This document shows, in pieces, positions 38,978 through 46,331 of a stretch of 46,331 nt of DNA. A program made the position numbers and the translations under genes. Source of the DNA: JBBQXY01 sp051004815 (GTDB lineage Bacteria > Chloroflexota > Ktedonobacteria > Ktedonobacterales > Ktedonobacteraceae); NCBI GenBank assembly GCA_051004815.1, contig JBPCJY010000225.1, forward strand, positions 1 to 46,331, in the 5' to 3' direction. The first letter of the stretch is position 1; every line of letters starts with the position of its first letter. A model generated the notes under the pieces. The model ran no database searches, was not told the DNA's origin, and saw nothing but the letters and a program-made list of their open reading frames with translations.

Positions 38978-38986
38978 GGGTAACAT

Positions 38987-39685
38987 CTACTTTTGGGTAG
39001 CGATAGTAGTGTTGATAGTGAAGGCTGAGGGGCATAAATCAGCAAGTGTGCATTGTGTACAGCGCGGTTTACGGGCATCACAAATCGCTCGCCCATGGTA
39101 AATCAGCAGGTGTGAGAGGTCGAACCAATCTTGCTGTGGTACGATGCGCATCAATTCTTGCTCAACTTTGCCAGCGTCCTCACTCTTTGTCCAGCCAAAA
39201 CGTCGTGCTAAGCGCATGTTATGTGTATCTACAGTAAAGCCTTCGACGATCCCAAAAGCGTTGCCAAGCACAACATTGGCCGTTTTGCGTGCGACCCCGG
39301 CGAGACTCAATAGTGCAGGCATTGTTCGTGGTACCTCACCCCCAAATTCGGTGATGATGCGTTGGCAGGCGGCGCGAATATTTTTCGCCTTGTTGCGATA
39401 GAAGCCAGTGGATTTAATATCCTGTTCCAATTCTTCCTGGCTCACTGTCGCGTAATCTCCGACACTGCGATATTTGCGGAACAGCTTCTCTGTTACGATA
39501 TTCACACGCTCGTCGGTGCATTGGGCCGCCAGCTGCGTTGCCACCAGTAATTCAAGCGGAGTAGAGAAATTAAGTGAGCATTTCGCATCGGGGTAGAGTC
39601 GGCGTAGCTCAGCAACAATGGCTGCTACTTGTTCGGGTGAGCCGGGTTGTGGCCCGACATAGGTCGATGATGCTGCAAGTTCCAT
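38987..39685 (-). CDS. nth: Endonuclease III (DNA glycosylase/AP lyase)
   Basis: The frame runs further upstream into the next gene, so I choose the ATG at 39685, giving 232 residues; its ribosome site is weak. It has the helix-hairpin-helix with Leu-Ala-Gly-Val-Ala-Arg-Lys-Thr-Ala, whose Lys is the catalytic residue, the Val-Asp-Thr-His-Asn-Met with the catalytic Asp, and a C-terminal cluster Cys-x6-Cys-x2-Cys-x5-Cys for [4Fe-4S]. The enzyme removes oxidised pyrimidines in base-excision repair. One hairpin position is Ala where Gly is usual (GVGRKTA). It converges with the acyltransferase gene, 9 bp apart. Confidence 0.95.
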   Translation of the reverse strand: MELAASSTYVGPQPGSPEQVAAIVAELRRLYPDAKCSLNFSTPLELLVATQLAAQCTDERVNIVTEKLFRKYRSVGDYATVSQEELEQDIKSTGFYRNKAKNIRAACQRIITEFGGEVPRTMPALLSLAGVARKTANVVLGNAFGIVEGFTVDTHNMRLARRFGWTKSEDAGKVEQELMRIVPQQDWFDLSHLLIYHGRAICDARKPRCTQCTLADLCPSAFTINTTIATQK

Positions 39686-39740
39686 CTCAGTCGTCGTTTC
39701 TACGTTTCTATTGAAAAGGGCATCCTGGCAAGAATCGTAT

Positions 39741-40010
39741 TTAACGCTCTTGCTGCTCCCGCAAAATTTCGCGTAACGCGTCAGCCTGACCGCGATTCCA
39801 AGCCGCCGAGCGTACCTCTTGTCCAACAATGGGTAAATTGCTGCGCTCACGAATCAGGGCTGCTCGCTCGCGCTGGATGATTTCATGGACAAGTTGCCGC
39901 TCACTCATGTGCCAATCGTGTGAACGCGCTCGCTCAGCATACCACATGACACGCGCATATCCCGCGTGATAATCATGATCGGTGTTACTTTGTGTTGGTG
40001 TATTTTGCAT
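39741..40010 (-). CDS. Small helical protein of unknown function
   Basis: The frame reaches back to 40088, but I favour the ATG at 40010, which has GAGGC 11 nt upstream; 40043 is also possible. This gives 89 residues, strongly charged, with many Arg, Glu and His residues (Tyr-Ala-Glu-Arg-Ala-Arg-Ser-His-Asp-Trp-His and Ile-Ile-Gln-Arg-Glu-Arg-Ala-Ala-Leu-Ile-Arg-Glu-Arg). It looks all-helical with no membrane segment, signal or metal motif. It is transcribed in the same direction as nth, 55 bp before that gene's start. I do not recognise the family; it is probably real, given its clean fit between neighbours. Confidence 0.5.
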   Translation of the reverse strand: MQNTPTQSNTDHDYHAGYARVMWYAERARSHDWHMSERQLVHEIIQRERAALIRERSNLPIVGQEVRSAAWNRGQADALREILREQQER

Positions 40011-40130
40011 GATCGTTCGTGCCTCATAAATCTTCTTAACCATTACTTTACTCACTGAATTATCGCAGATAATAGACTGAGGCGTCAAGTTTTTGGCTCT
40101 GCAATACAGCGCATTACAAACCCCTGCATC

Positions 40131-41471
40131 CTATTTCTTGTTTCGCAACAAAGCTTCGTAGATGGCACGCGTACCAAACTCTACTGCTTCAATCGGGATG
40201 CGTTCATCGGCGGCATGTATGGTCTGTGTAAAATTGAAATTTTCGGGCAATAACATCGGCAAGAAACCATAGGTTTGAATGCCCAGACGTGAGAAGAAAC
40301 GTCCATCGGTAACCGCTGGCAGCAACATTGGTAATGGAATGCCGTGTGGATCGGCCTCTTTCAATATATCCGCCAGCGTGTCGAATAAACCCATCTCTGG
40401 TTCAGCCGGGCCGGGATCATAGCTGGTGACTTCAAGTTCGATATCGTCACCAACAAGCTGGAGCATCTCCGCGATCATATCCTCTGGCCCATAGCCGGGC
40501 AGCAGACGACCATCAAGTTCAACAACAAACTCGCTAGGAATGACATTGTTCTTTTCACCACCACGAATAATCGTAATGTTGGCCGTGTTGTGCAAGAGGG
40601 GGTCAAACGTTTGGCCCGCTTGTCCAAGCATATCCAGTACCATATTTGTTTGTGTTGGCTCCAGCAGTTGCGGAAGAATGGGGCCAATTGATGTGGAGAG
40701 GGCAGCCGCTAATGTCTCGATCATCTGCTGTGTAACTGAGGTAATATGAACAGGCAAACGCTGTTCATCCATTTTCTGGATGAGGTGACCTAGCCGTGCT
40801 ACCGTACCACCGCGCATAGGTAATGCTCCATGACCACCAGGCCCATGAATAATGACCTTCAACCCACATGTTTTCTTCTCCATGACCTGGATGGGATAAA
40901 AGCGTTGTCCGGCTACGTACATGGTGAAGCCTCCAAATTCACCAATGGCATAACGCACATCCTTGAACAATTCAGCGTGATTTTCAACCAGGTATTTGGC
41001 TCCATACTCACCGCTGGCCTCTTCATCGCTAAGAACAGTCAACAGAACGTCACCCGGTAAAGATGCTTCCTCCGCCTTGGCACGCAAGAAGGCCGCGACC
41101 ATCATGGCAACGCCGCCTTTCATATCCAACGTGCCGCGTCCCCACACATAGCCATCGTGTATGTTACCCTCGAAAGGCGGATGTTGCCAGTGCTGTTTCT
41201 CGGTCGTTACTACATCCACATGCCCTTGTAGTAGCAGTGGCGGCGCGTTGCCCTGCCCGGTCAAACGAGCAATCAAGTTTGGCCGGGCAGGCTCGCGTGC
41301 CATGATGCTGCTTTCAATTCCCATCTCACGCAAAAGATTCCCAAGGTAGGAGATACATGCTGCTTCATTCCCCGGCGGGTTGGTCGTGTCGAAACGTACA
41401 AGCTGCTGTAACAACTCCACTGGTCGCTGATACAAGGTGCTTTGCTCGCTTGAAGATGATGAGTGAGACAT
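40131..41471 (-). CDS. M20-family metallopeptidase (ArgE/DapE/ACY1-like)
   Basis: The 446-residue protein starts at an ATG 6 nt after GGGAGG. Metal-site motifs are all present: Gln-Gly-His-Val-Asp-Val-Val near 82-88, Gly-Arg-Gly-Thr-Leu-Asp-Met-Lys-Gly-Gly near 112-121, and the catalytic Ser-Asp-Glu-Glu-Ala-Ser-Gly-Glu-Tyr-Gly near 148-157. A late Thr-Ile-His-Ala-Ala-Asp-Glu-Arg gives the last His ligand. A dimerisation lid lies at about 195-310. It is a di-zinc hydrolase that removes an acyl or aminoacyl group. It may be an acetylornithine- or succinyl-diaminopimelate-type deacylase, or a dipeptidase. No amino-acid biosynthesis genes are next to it. Confidence 0.92.
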   Translation of the reverse strand: MSHSSSSSEQSTLYQRPVELLQQLVRFDTTNPPGNEAACISYLGNLLREMGIESSIMAREPARPNLIARLTGQGNAPPLLLQGHVDVVTTEKQHWQHPPFEGNIHDGYVWGRGTLDMKGGVAMMVAAFLRAKAEEASLPGDVLLTVLSDEEASGEYGAKYLVENHAELFKDVRYAIGEFGGFTMYVAGQRFYPIQVMEKKTCGLKVIIHGPGGHGALPMRGGTVARLGHLIQKMDEQRLPVHITSVTQQMIETLAAALSTSIGPILPQLLEPTQTNMVLDMLGQAGQTFDPLLHNTANITIIRGGEKNNVIPSEFVVELDGRLLPGYGPEDMIAEMLQLVGDDIELEVTSYDPGPAEPEMGLFDTLADILKEADPHGIPLPMLLPAVTDGRFFSRLGIQTYGFLPMLLPENFNFTQTIHAADERIPIEAVEFGTRAIYEALLRNKK

Positions 41472-41498
41472 GCTTGTTCCTCCCTTGTTGGTGATGGG

Positions 41499-42308
41499 CT
41501 ATGAGTCAGCACTTTTCTTTGTTGTAATCGTAAATGGCCCCCATTCTCCCATGAGTCCCTGGCCATGGACGGAGACGCTTTTACCCTGCTCAATACCCTT
41601 TTCCGTCATCAGGCCGAGGGCGATGATGCATGCGTTGATTTTACTGGGTACCTCTGTATAGACGCCGACCTCTTGCCCATCGACGAAGTAGCGTACCTCA
41701 TCCTTGTGGCGCGAGTAGCTGATGCGATAGCGATGAACTTGCCCCGGCGTTGTTTCCACGGGCAGTTCGTTGAAGTCCGAAAAGTATTTTGGCGTGCTGG
41801 GATTTTCCGGGTCTGAAGGGGCGGGTACGCCAGGAAAAGGAAGACGAGCGTAGACGGTGGCGATCACATCGTTGCATACGAAGAAGTCCAGAGCCATGCC
41901 GGTCGTAAAATCCAGCAGGTTGACCGAGACGAAGCCATCATAAAGGTCACGTGGGCGCGTTCCCGTGCAACGGGCCGTCATCTCCCACTCAAATGATATT
42001 TCACCATCTTCGGGTGGTACAAATTTTTGTGTCGAGAAAAACATGTTCTTGGCATTATCGAGAATTTGTACCTGGTCGTTGGAACGGCTGATCTGCCCCA
42101 CGCGCACACGCAGCAGATCGGCCTCAACAATGACAGCAGCGTTGGGTTCACGATATTTCCAGAAACTGCCATCAGGCAAAGCAAATCCACCATATTCCCA
42201 CTGACGTTGTTTACCTGAGATAATGCTGTGGTACCCTGCATATGTATTTGCTTCTGGGGGTTGCTGCGCTTGCGCATCGGCAAGCGGAGTGGTTTCTATT
42301 TTTTCCAT
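41499..42308 (-). CDS. Predicted concanavalin-like beta-sandwich protein, family uncertain
   Basis: The 269-residue protein starts at an ATG with GTGAGAAC upstream. It is rich in beta-strand patterns and aromatic residues: Trp-Glu-Tyr-Gly-Gly-Phe-x-Leu-Pro-Asp-Gly-Ser-Phe-Trp-Lys-Tyr near 38-53, Phe-Glu-Trp-Glu-Met, Arg-Tyr-Arg-Ile-Ser-Tyr, and Val-Arg-Tyr-Phe-Val-Asp-Gly-Gln-Glu-Val, which is the classic strand-turn of LamG/glucanase-like sandwiches. It has no signal peptide or membrane helix. It may belong to DUF6081, but I am not sure. The peptidase gene starts 27 bp past its stop in the same direction, so they may be co-transcribed. Confidence 0.62.
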   Translation of the reverse strand: MEKIETTPLADAQAQQPPEANTYAGYHSIISGKQRQWEYGGFALPDGSFWKYREPNAAVIVEADLLRVRVGQISRSNDQVQILDNAKNMFFSTQKFVPPEDGEISFEWEMTARCTGTRPRDLYDGFVSVNLLDFTTGMALDFFVCNDVIATVYARLPFPGVPAPSDPENPSTPKYFSDFNELPVETTPGQVHRYRISYSRHKDEVRYFVDGQEVGVYTEVPSKINACIIALGLMTEKGIEQGKSVSVHGQGLMGEWGPFTITTKKSADS

Positions 42309-42397
42309 TTTACTGTTCTCACTACAAGTTCACTTGTGCAGATATATCCCTAAGTTGCTTACCTGCGTGTACCAAGTATACGATAAACGAGGCTATC

Positions 42398-42488
42398 TCG
42401 TATCTCTATTGTAATACTAACTGCTCGTACCCGCTAAGTACAAGCATAAACAACGATACATAGGGGTATTTCGTATCTCTATTGTAAT
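42398..42488. repeat. 18-bp direct repeats 73 bp apart in a divergent promoter region
   Basis: TCGTATCTCTATTGTAAT occurs at 42398-42415 and 42471-42488. The region separates the minus-strand beta-sandwich gene and the plus-strand GTPase. Read on the minus strand each copy contains ATTACAAT, a -10-like word. The copies may be regulator sites or a duplicated promoter. Confidence 0.55.
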
Positions 42489-42495
42489 GTAATGG

Positions 42496-42525
42496 TTGCG
42501 ATAGGACGGTCAAGACGACTATAAT
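42496..42525 (+). promoter_or_regulatory. Promoter for the GTPase gene and right-end operon
   Basis: TTGCGA (42496-42501), 18 bp, TATAAT (42520-42525), 69 bp before the GTG start. The -10 is the consensus hexamer. Confidence 0.55.
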
Positions 42526-42594
42526 GTAGATGATTAGTTCTCATGGCCTCTCATCCCGATTCTCAATGAATTATATCAGGGAAGGACAAAGAGC

Positions 42595-43815
42595 GTGGCT
42601 ACAAATAAACAAAAAAAATCTGCCGATGATGAGCAGAAAGAACAAGTGAAAAAACAGGTTTTGAAAAGTGTCATTCGCGGCACAAATAGACCTAAAACTC
42701 TCCGCGATCTGGGTATCAGCACCCTCAAAAACTTGCCGGGTACCATCGGTATGGTACAGGGGTTTATGAAGGCGGTCAATTGGAAACAAGCACAAGAGGA
42801 AGTATTAGCAGGCTTGAACAATTCCGTGGTGATTGTCGGGCAGCCGAATACGGGCAAGAGTACGCTCTTCAATAAAATCAAAGGCCAGCAACTCTCTTCT
42901 GTATCCCCAGAGGCTGGTACGACTCGCTCACTGGTGCGTACCGATTTCGGCCCCTTTACCTTAATCGATACTCCTGGTGTTGATAAACCAGGACACTTAA
43001 CCGACGTTGTGGAGAGTGGTTTAGACCAGGCAAGCGTCATCTTATTCCTGATTGATGCGACCAGGGGCTTACAAACAAAAGACCGTGAACTCTACGATGC
43101 TATCAAAAAGCTGAATAAACCAGTGATTCTCGCTGTCAATAAGGTCGATGCCTTAAGAGGAGGCGAGAGTGGCGATCAGATGGCAACCGAGGTCGCGGTT
43201 TTGTTGGGCGCGGTAGGGGTAATTCCCATATCAGGGAAAACTGGCACCAACATCGCTGAAGAACTGATTCCCGCGATGATTGAAGCTAGTCCAGAGGCAG
43301 CTCTGGTGATTGGTCACGAACTACCAGCATATCGCCGTGTAGCCGCGCGACGCATCATTCGCAACGCGACTCTAGTCAGCCTGGCCGCGGGCATTGAGCC
43401 GATTCCACTGATTGATATACCTATCCTCCTGGGTACGCAGATACGCCTGGTCCTGCGTCTCGCCGCCTTGTATGGTGAACCGTTGGATTCAGCGGATGCT
43501 ATGAAGCACGCTCGTGAACTGATCGTGACGATGGTCGGTGGTTTAGGATTGCGCTACCTGGCTGAACAAGCGGCCAAGCTTGTTCCCTTTGGCGGTGATT
43601 TTGTCGCCGGAGCGATTGCTGGTGCCGGTACATGGTCGATCGGGCAAGTTGCATTAGAGTACTATGATGGCGATAAACAGCTCGATCCACGCCATTTACG
43701 CCAATTGTATATCAACTTCTATCACCGTTTCCGCAAAAACAACACTGACGATGAACTGCGGCAATATGCCATAGAGGGTAAAGATACGCCGCTTCTGCTC
43801 GAAGAGCCGAAGTAA
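42595..43815 (+). CDS. Era/TrmE-like GTPase with C-terminal DUF697 membrane domain
   Basis: The 406-residue protein starts at a GTG after GGGAAGGAC. Residues 1-30 are charged. The G domain holds G1 Gly-Gln-Pro-Asn-Thr-Gly-Lys-Ser-Thr near 81-89, G2 Ala-Gly-Thr-Thr, G3 Asp-Thr-Pro-Gly near 125, G4 Asn-Lys-Val-Asp near 182, and G5 Ser-Gly-Lys-Thr-Gly near 213. The C-terminal part (about 245-380) is a hydrophobic, Ala/Gly-rich helical region with Asp-Ile-Pro-Ile-Leu-Leu-Gly and Gly-Ala-Ile-Ala-Gly-Ala-Gly-Thr, typical of DUF697. That domain probably touches the membrane. The function of such GTPases is not settled; it is not Era or Der, which have other C-terminal domains. Confidence 0.87.
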   Translation: MATNKQKKSADDEQKEQVKKQVLKSVIRGTNRPKTLRDLGISTLKNLPGTIGMVQGFMKAVNWKQAQEEVLAGLNNSVVIVGQPNTGKSTLFNKIKGQQLSSVSPEAGTTRSLVRTDFGPFTLIDTPGVDKPGHLTDVVESGLDQASVILFLIDATRGLQTKDRELYDAIKKLNKPVILAVNKVDALRGGESGDQMATEVAVLLGAVGVIPISGKTGTNIAEELIPAMIEASPEAALVIGHELPAYRRVAARRIIRNATLVSLAAGIEPIPLIDIPILLGTQIRLVLRLAALYGEPLDSADAMKHARELIVTMVGGLGLRYLAEQAAKLVPFGGDFVAGAIAGAGTWSIGQVALEYYDGDKQLDPRHLRQLYINFYHRFRKNNTDDELRQYAIEGKDTPLLLEEPK

Positions 43816-43869
43816 AGCACACAACCGTAAAAATATAAAAAATATATAGGAAAGTAGGGGTGGCAGACG

Positions 43870-44652
43870 ATGCCGTTTCCTTATGAACGCTATGAGACAT
43901 TAGCGGAACCTCTGACTGTCTATTATCCAACGGGCGAAGCAGCTCGCGCCCGTTGGTTATTTCAGACCGTGGAGAAAGCGAGCAATGCGCTCGTCTCTTT
44001 ATTCGCTCAGCCCATGCCAGAGGTGGAGATTCTCCTCGTGGCTCCCTCCGACTGGCAGAGTGCGCCACATGACGATCCCGAGGAGTTGAATAATCCCCAT
44101 CCCTATTGGACAGACGTTACAACTCCACCTACTATTGTTGTGCCATTGCAACTGGACCCTATTCTTGGCAAACAGACGCGGGAAAAATTGGCCTTTATTT
44201 TGTATCACGAGTTGGTGCTTGCCTTCCTGGAAAATGACCCGCGTCCCTATCCTGATGACTATCCTTTATGGGCAGACGAATGGCAGCTAAAATTTGCCGC
44301 ACTCTGGCTCTCGCACCAGCTCGATGCCCAAACAGGAATTGTGAACACCGATCTGTATGAGCAGTATGCTGAGATTTTCGAACCGGAGGAAGATGGGAAA
44401 ACTCCGGTCACCATACGCGGCTTTGATTGGTATGAAGATACGATTCCGGAGGATTACCTCTGCTACGAACTGCTATTAGAGCAATTGGCCGTTGACATAC
44501 TGGCTCGCTATAGCATAGATGTGTTGCCGCGTTTCCTGACAATTTTCCGCAATAATTATGCTGTGCTGTTGAGCGATGAAGTTACCGCAATGCTGGGACG
44601 TGCTTTGGGCCAAGGTGGTGCCCAATGGTTAGATGAACTGGTCTATTTCTAA
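43870..44652 (+). CDS. Degenerate metalloprotease-like protein of unknown function
   Basis: The 260-residue protein begins at an ATG with AGTAGGGGTGG upstream. It is acidic and aromatic-rich, with no signal peptide. The middle has Phe-Ile-Leu-Tyr-His-Glu-Leu-Val-Leu-Ala-Phe near 114-124 and later Pro-Leu-Trp-Ala-Asp-Glu-Trp-Gln. In peptidase MA-like gluzincins the pattern is HExxH then a W-x-x-E-G, so here the second His is Leu and zinc binding is probably lost. This match is by pattern only. The next gene starts 16 bp after its stop, so it sits in a short plus-strand operon with the membrane protein. Confidence 0.6.
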   Translation: MPFPYERYETLAEPLTVYYPTGEAARARWLFQTVEKASNALVSLFAQPMPEVEILLVAPSDWQSAPHDDPEELNNPHPYWTDVTTPPTIVVPLQLDPILGKQTREKLAFILYHELVLAFLENDPRPYPDDYPLWADEWQLKFAALWLSHQLDAQTGIVNTDLYEQYAEIFEPEEDGKTPVTIRGFDWYEDTIPEDYLCYELLLEQLAVDILARYSIDVLPRFLTIFRNNYAVLLSDEVTAMLGRALGQGGAQWLDELVYF

Positions 44653-44668
44653 GGGAGCTACGCGTGGT

Positions 44669-45313
44669 ATGCTGCACCTGCTATTCTTTGCGCTGCCCCT
44701 AGGGCTTGATACGTTGGGCGTTTCCATTAGTCTTGGTATAAAAAGCCATCGCTCAAGTACTTCTACCCATCACACTCCAGGAATGCAGCTGCCTTCATGG
44801 CTGGTGTCAGCTCTCCTTTTCTCTCTTGCAGAGACAATAATGCCCTTAGTTGGTCTGGTAATCGGGTATGCCGCCAGCCTGCTTATCAGTAACATAATGC
44901 ATTATATTGGCCCCTTGCTACTGATAGCTGTAGGGTTATGGTCACTGGTAGAGGAAACTCGTGAACGCCTGGAGAAGCGCAAGGTACGTCGTGCCGCTCC
45001 TGCCAAAAACACAGTTTCTCCTCCTGCCTCATTGGATAAAAGCTATACATGGGGACGCCAGTTGCTATTGGCCTTGAGTGTGAGCCTGGATGAACTGGCG
45101 GTTGGTTTTTCGCTAGGGACAGTGACCGTAGGTCGCGGCGTCAGTCCGCTCATCCTCTGCATCCTGATTGGTCTGCAAGGTTTTATCATGACATTGTTGG
45201 GGCTTGTGCTGGGACGAACTTTACAAACTCGCTTGCGTGCAGTAAAGGATTGGAGTGAGTTGCTGAGTGGTGTTTTACTGATTGGATTAGGTATCTGGCT
45301 GTTTGCCACATGA
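44669..45313 (+). CDS. MntP/YtaF-like cation efflux membrane protein
   Basis: I choose the ATG at 44669, which has AAGGGAGC 10 nt upstream, over an ATG at 44633 inside the previous gene. The 214-residue protein has six helices in two inverted halves. Each half starts with a repeated motif: Ala-Leu-Pro-Leu-Gly-Leu-Asp-Thr-Leu-Gly-Val-Ser near 8-19 and Ala-Leu-Ser-Val-Ser-Leu-Asp-Glu-Leu-Ala-Val-Gly near 137-148. The Asp in each is the conserved membrane acidic residue of MntP-type manganese exporters. A charged loop of about 45 residues links the halves. It probably exports Mn or a similar divalent ion; sporulation protein YtaF is a second relative. Confidence 0.82.
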   Translation: MLHLLFFALPLGLDTLGVSISLGIKSHRSSTSTHHTPGMQLPSWLVSALLFSLAETIMPLVGLVIGYAASLLISNIMHYIGPLLLIAVGLWSLVEETRERLEKRKVRRAAPAKNTVSPPASLDKSYTWGRQLLLALSVSLDELAVGFSLGTVTVGRGVSPLILCILIGLQGFIMTLLGLVLGRTLQTRLRAVKDWSELLSGVLLIGLGIWLFAT

Positions 45314-45326
45314 GGAGGGCTTATCC

Positions 45327-46196
45327 ATGTTTAATCGTGTAGCAATTATCGGACTAGGACTGATTGGTGGTTCCGTTGGGCTAGCACTCCATAAGGCCAA
45401 AGCCGCTCAGCAGGTGGTGGGCTATGATGTCGGCAAAGGGGTGAGTAACCAGGCTCGTAAAGTTGGCGCAATAGATCAGCCATGTGCTACCCTGGCAGAT
45501 GCTGTACGCGGCGCGGAACTGGTGGTATTAGCGACGCCAGTAGGTGCGATGCTTTCATTGCTACAGGCACTTTCTCCTTTAGTGACCCCTGGGGCGGTGG
45601 TTACTGACGTAGCTAGTACAAAAGTACAGGTTATTAGTTGGGCTGAGGAATACCTGCCAGCCAGTGTTGCCTTTGTGGGTGGGCATCCCATGACGGGCAA
45701 AGAGTTGAGCGGGGTAGAAGCTGCTGATGCCTCCTTGTTCCAGGAACGTATATATTGCTTAACGCCCACTGCACGCACTAAACCGGCAGCGATTCATAAA
45801 GTATCCACGTTTGTTGAGGCTTTGGGCGCAATAGTACGTTTTTTGGAGCCAGCCGAACACGATGGCCAGGTAGCCGGAGTCAGTCACTTGCCCTTTGTAG
45901 CCTCTATCGCGCTCATGAATACAGTCGCTGAAGGTGCTGGTTGGGCTGATGCGGCTCTTCTGGCCTCTGGCGGCTTCCGCGATATGACGCGTTTAGCAGC
46001 GGGGAATCCCGAAATGTATCGCGATATTTGCCTCTCTAATAGTACTGCTCTGACACGCTGGCTCAATGAATACATTTCAACTTTAAGCACATTGCGCGAC
46101 CGCATAGCAGATCACGATAAGAGTTTGAATGAGACATTTACTGAGGCCAGGCAGCTACGTCTGCAATGGCAATCAACCCATGATACCGCAAAGTGA
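45327..46196 (+). CDS. tyrA: Prephenate dehydrogenase
   Basis: The ATG at 45327 has GAGGAGGG 7 nt upstream and is preferred to an upstream TTG at 45303 that overlaps the previous gene. The 289-residue protein has the NAD motif Ile-Gly-Leu-Gly-Leu-Ile-Gly-Gly-Ser near 8-16, Ala-Thr-Pro-Val near 70, Asp-Val-Ala-Ser-Thr-Lys near 97-102, and the substrate motif Gly-Gly-His-Pro-Met-Thr-Gly near 121-127. The helical dimer domain with Ser-His-Leu-Pro-Phe near 190 and Gly-Gly-Phe-Arg-Asp-Met-Thr-Arg follows. It lacks an ACT domain and a fused chorismate mutase. It converts prephenate to 4-hydroxyphenylpyruvate for tyrosine. Confidence 0.94.
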   Translation: MFNRVAIIGLGLIGGSVGLALHKAKAAQQVVGYDVGKGVSNQARKVGAIDQPCATLADAVRGAELVVLATPVGAMLSLLQALSPLVTPGAVVTDVASTKVQVISWAEEYLPASVAFVGGHPMTGKELSGVEAADASLFQERIYCLTPTARTKPAAIHKVSTFVEALGAIVRFLEPAEHDGQVAGVSHLPFVASIALMNTVAEGAGWADAALLASGGFRDMTRLAAGNPEMYRDICLSNSTALTRWLNEYISTLSTLRDRIADHDKSLNETFTEARQLRLQWQSTHDTAK

Positions 46197-46234
46197 TAAT
46201 TACTCAAGCCGCCAAAAACTCACCCCAAAACCTC

Positions 46235-46263
46235 TTGACAAGCCCACCTGGATATGAGAGAAT
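46235..46263 (+). promoter_or_regulatory. Promoter candidate at the right edge
   Basis: TTGACA (46235-46240), 17 bp, GAGAAT (46258-46263). A hairpin follows: AAGACA...CCTGG / CCAGG...TGTCTT at about 46278-46314. A leader for a gene beyond the window is likely. Confidence 0.45.
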
Positions 46264-46331
46264 GCCAGAGTCACCGCAAGACACGTTCCTGGTCGTGAGG
46301 CCAGGTGTCTTTGTCTTCCTTCTGAGCCTTG

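Noticed and set aside
42595..43815. Era or Der GTPase
   Set aside because: It has one G domain and a hydrophobic DUF697-like C-terminus instead of a KH domain.
46278..46314. tRNA or riboswitch at the right edge
   Set aside because: Only one imperfect hairpin is seen before the window ends; no cloverleaf or known aptamer.

Overview
The window is bacterial chromosomal DNA with moderate-to-high GC, short intergenic gaps, ATG/GTG starts and clear GGAGG-type ribosome sites. Its gene content suggests a large-genome, soil-type Chloroflexota of the Ktedonobacteria kind: many FHA, TPR and zinc-ribbon proteins, a Ser/Thr kinase remnant, a DUF3224 protein, a cytochrome P450, a TM2 protein with a Gln-rich tail, and many short intergenic repeats. 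This assignment is inferred from gene style; there is no rRNA or marker gene to confirm it. I found no tRNA, rRNA, CRISPR array or intact transposase.

Layout. 118-5358 is a compact three-gene redox operon: a FAD oxidoreductase carrying two FHA domains and a zinc ribbon, a multi-cluster iron-sulfur protein with two cyclic-nucleotide-binding-like domains, and a membrane protein with two His-x13-His helices that resembles a di-heme cytochrome b. A zinc-ribbon/anti-sigma-like membrane protein follows (5462-6841). 6999-8569 is a TetR/AcrR-type regulator with a VOC-family gene, each preceded by a copy of the same palindrome. 8753-10003 holds a DUF3224 protein and an alpha/beta hydrolase. 10191-11363 is a RIO-type kinase gene behind a long leader with a well-translatable 24-codon ORF and two tandem terminator-like hairpins, which looks like an attenuator. 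Then come a cytochrome P450, a methyltransferase, a 156-bp MITE with an 11-bp target duplication, and a sulfotransferase-like protein.

15260-19270 (minus strand) is a pyruvate-dehydrogenase-type operon (E1 alpha, E1 beta, E2) preceded by a CBS/zinc-ribbon protein; E3 is not in the window. 19385-21285 is an oxidoreductase/TIM-barrel isomerase pair for sugar or polyol metabolism. 21303-24389 has three minus-strand genes (DUF2752, TM2, large TPR protein). 24390-25304 is a decayed region with a kinase pseudogene and repeats. 25305-33377 is a carbohydrate locus: a giant DUF5107-TPR protein, two ABC permeases, a solute-binding lipoprotein and a DeoR-type regulator with two similar candidate operators; the transporter ATPase is absent.

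33719-35750 carries a RecA/RepA-like ATPase whose Walker A lies upstream of its first ATG, overlapping a phosphotransferase-fold kinase gene. An orphan LivM-type permease follows. 37395-38977 is a lipid-kinase/acyltransferase pair. Then come endonuclease III, a small unknown, an M20 peptidase and a beta-sandwich-like protein. The right end (42595-46196) is a plus-strand run: DUF697 GTPase, a degenerate metalloprotease-like protein, an MntP-like membrane protein and prephenate dehydrogenase.

A dispersed palindromic repeat (about 46 bp, or about 88 bp in long form) occurs in at least five full copies, always between genes.
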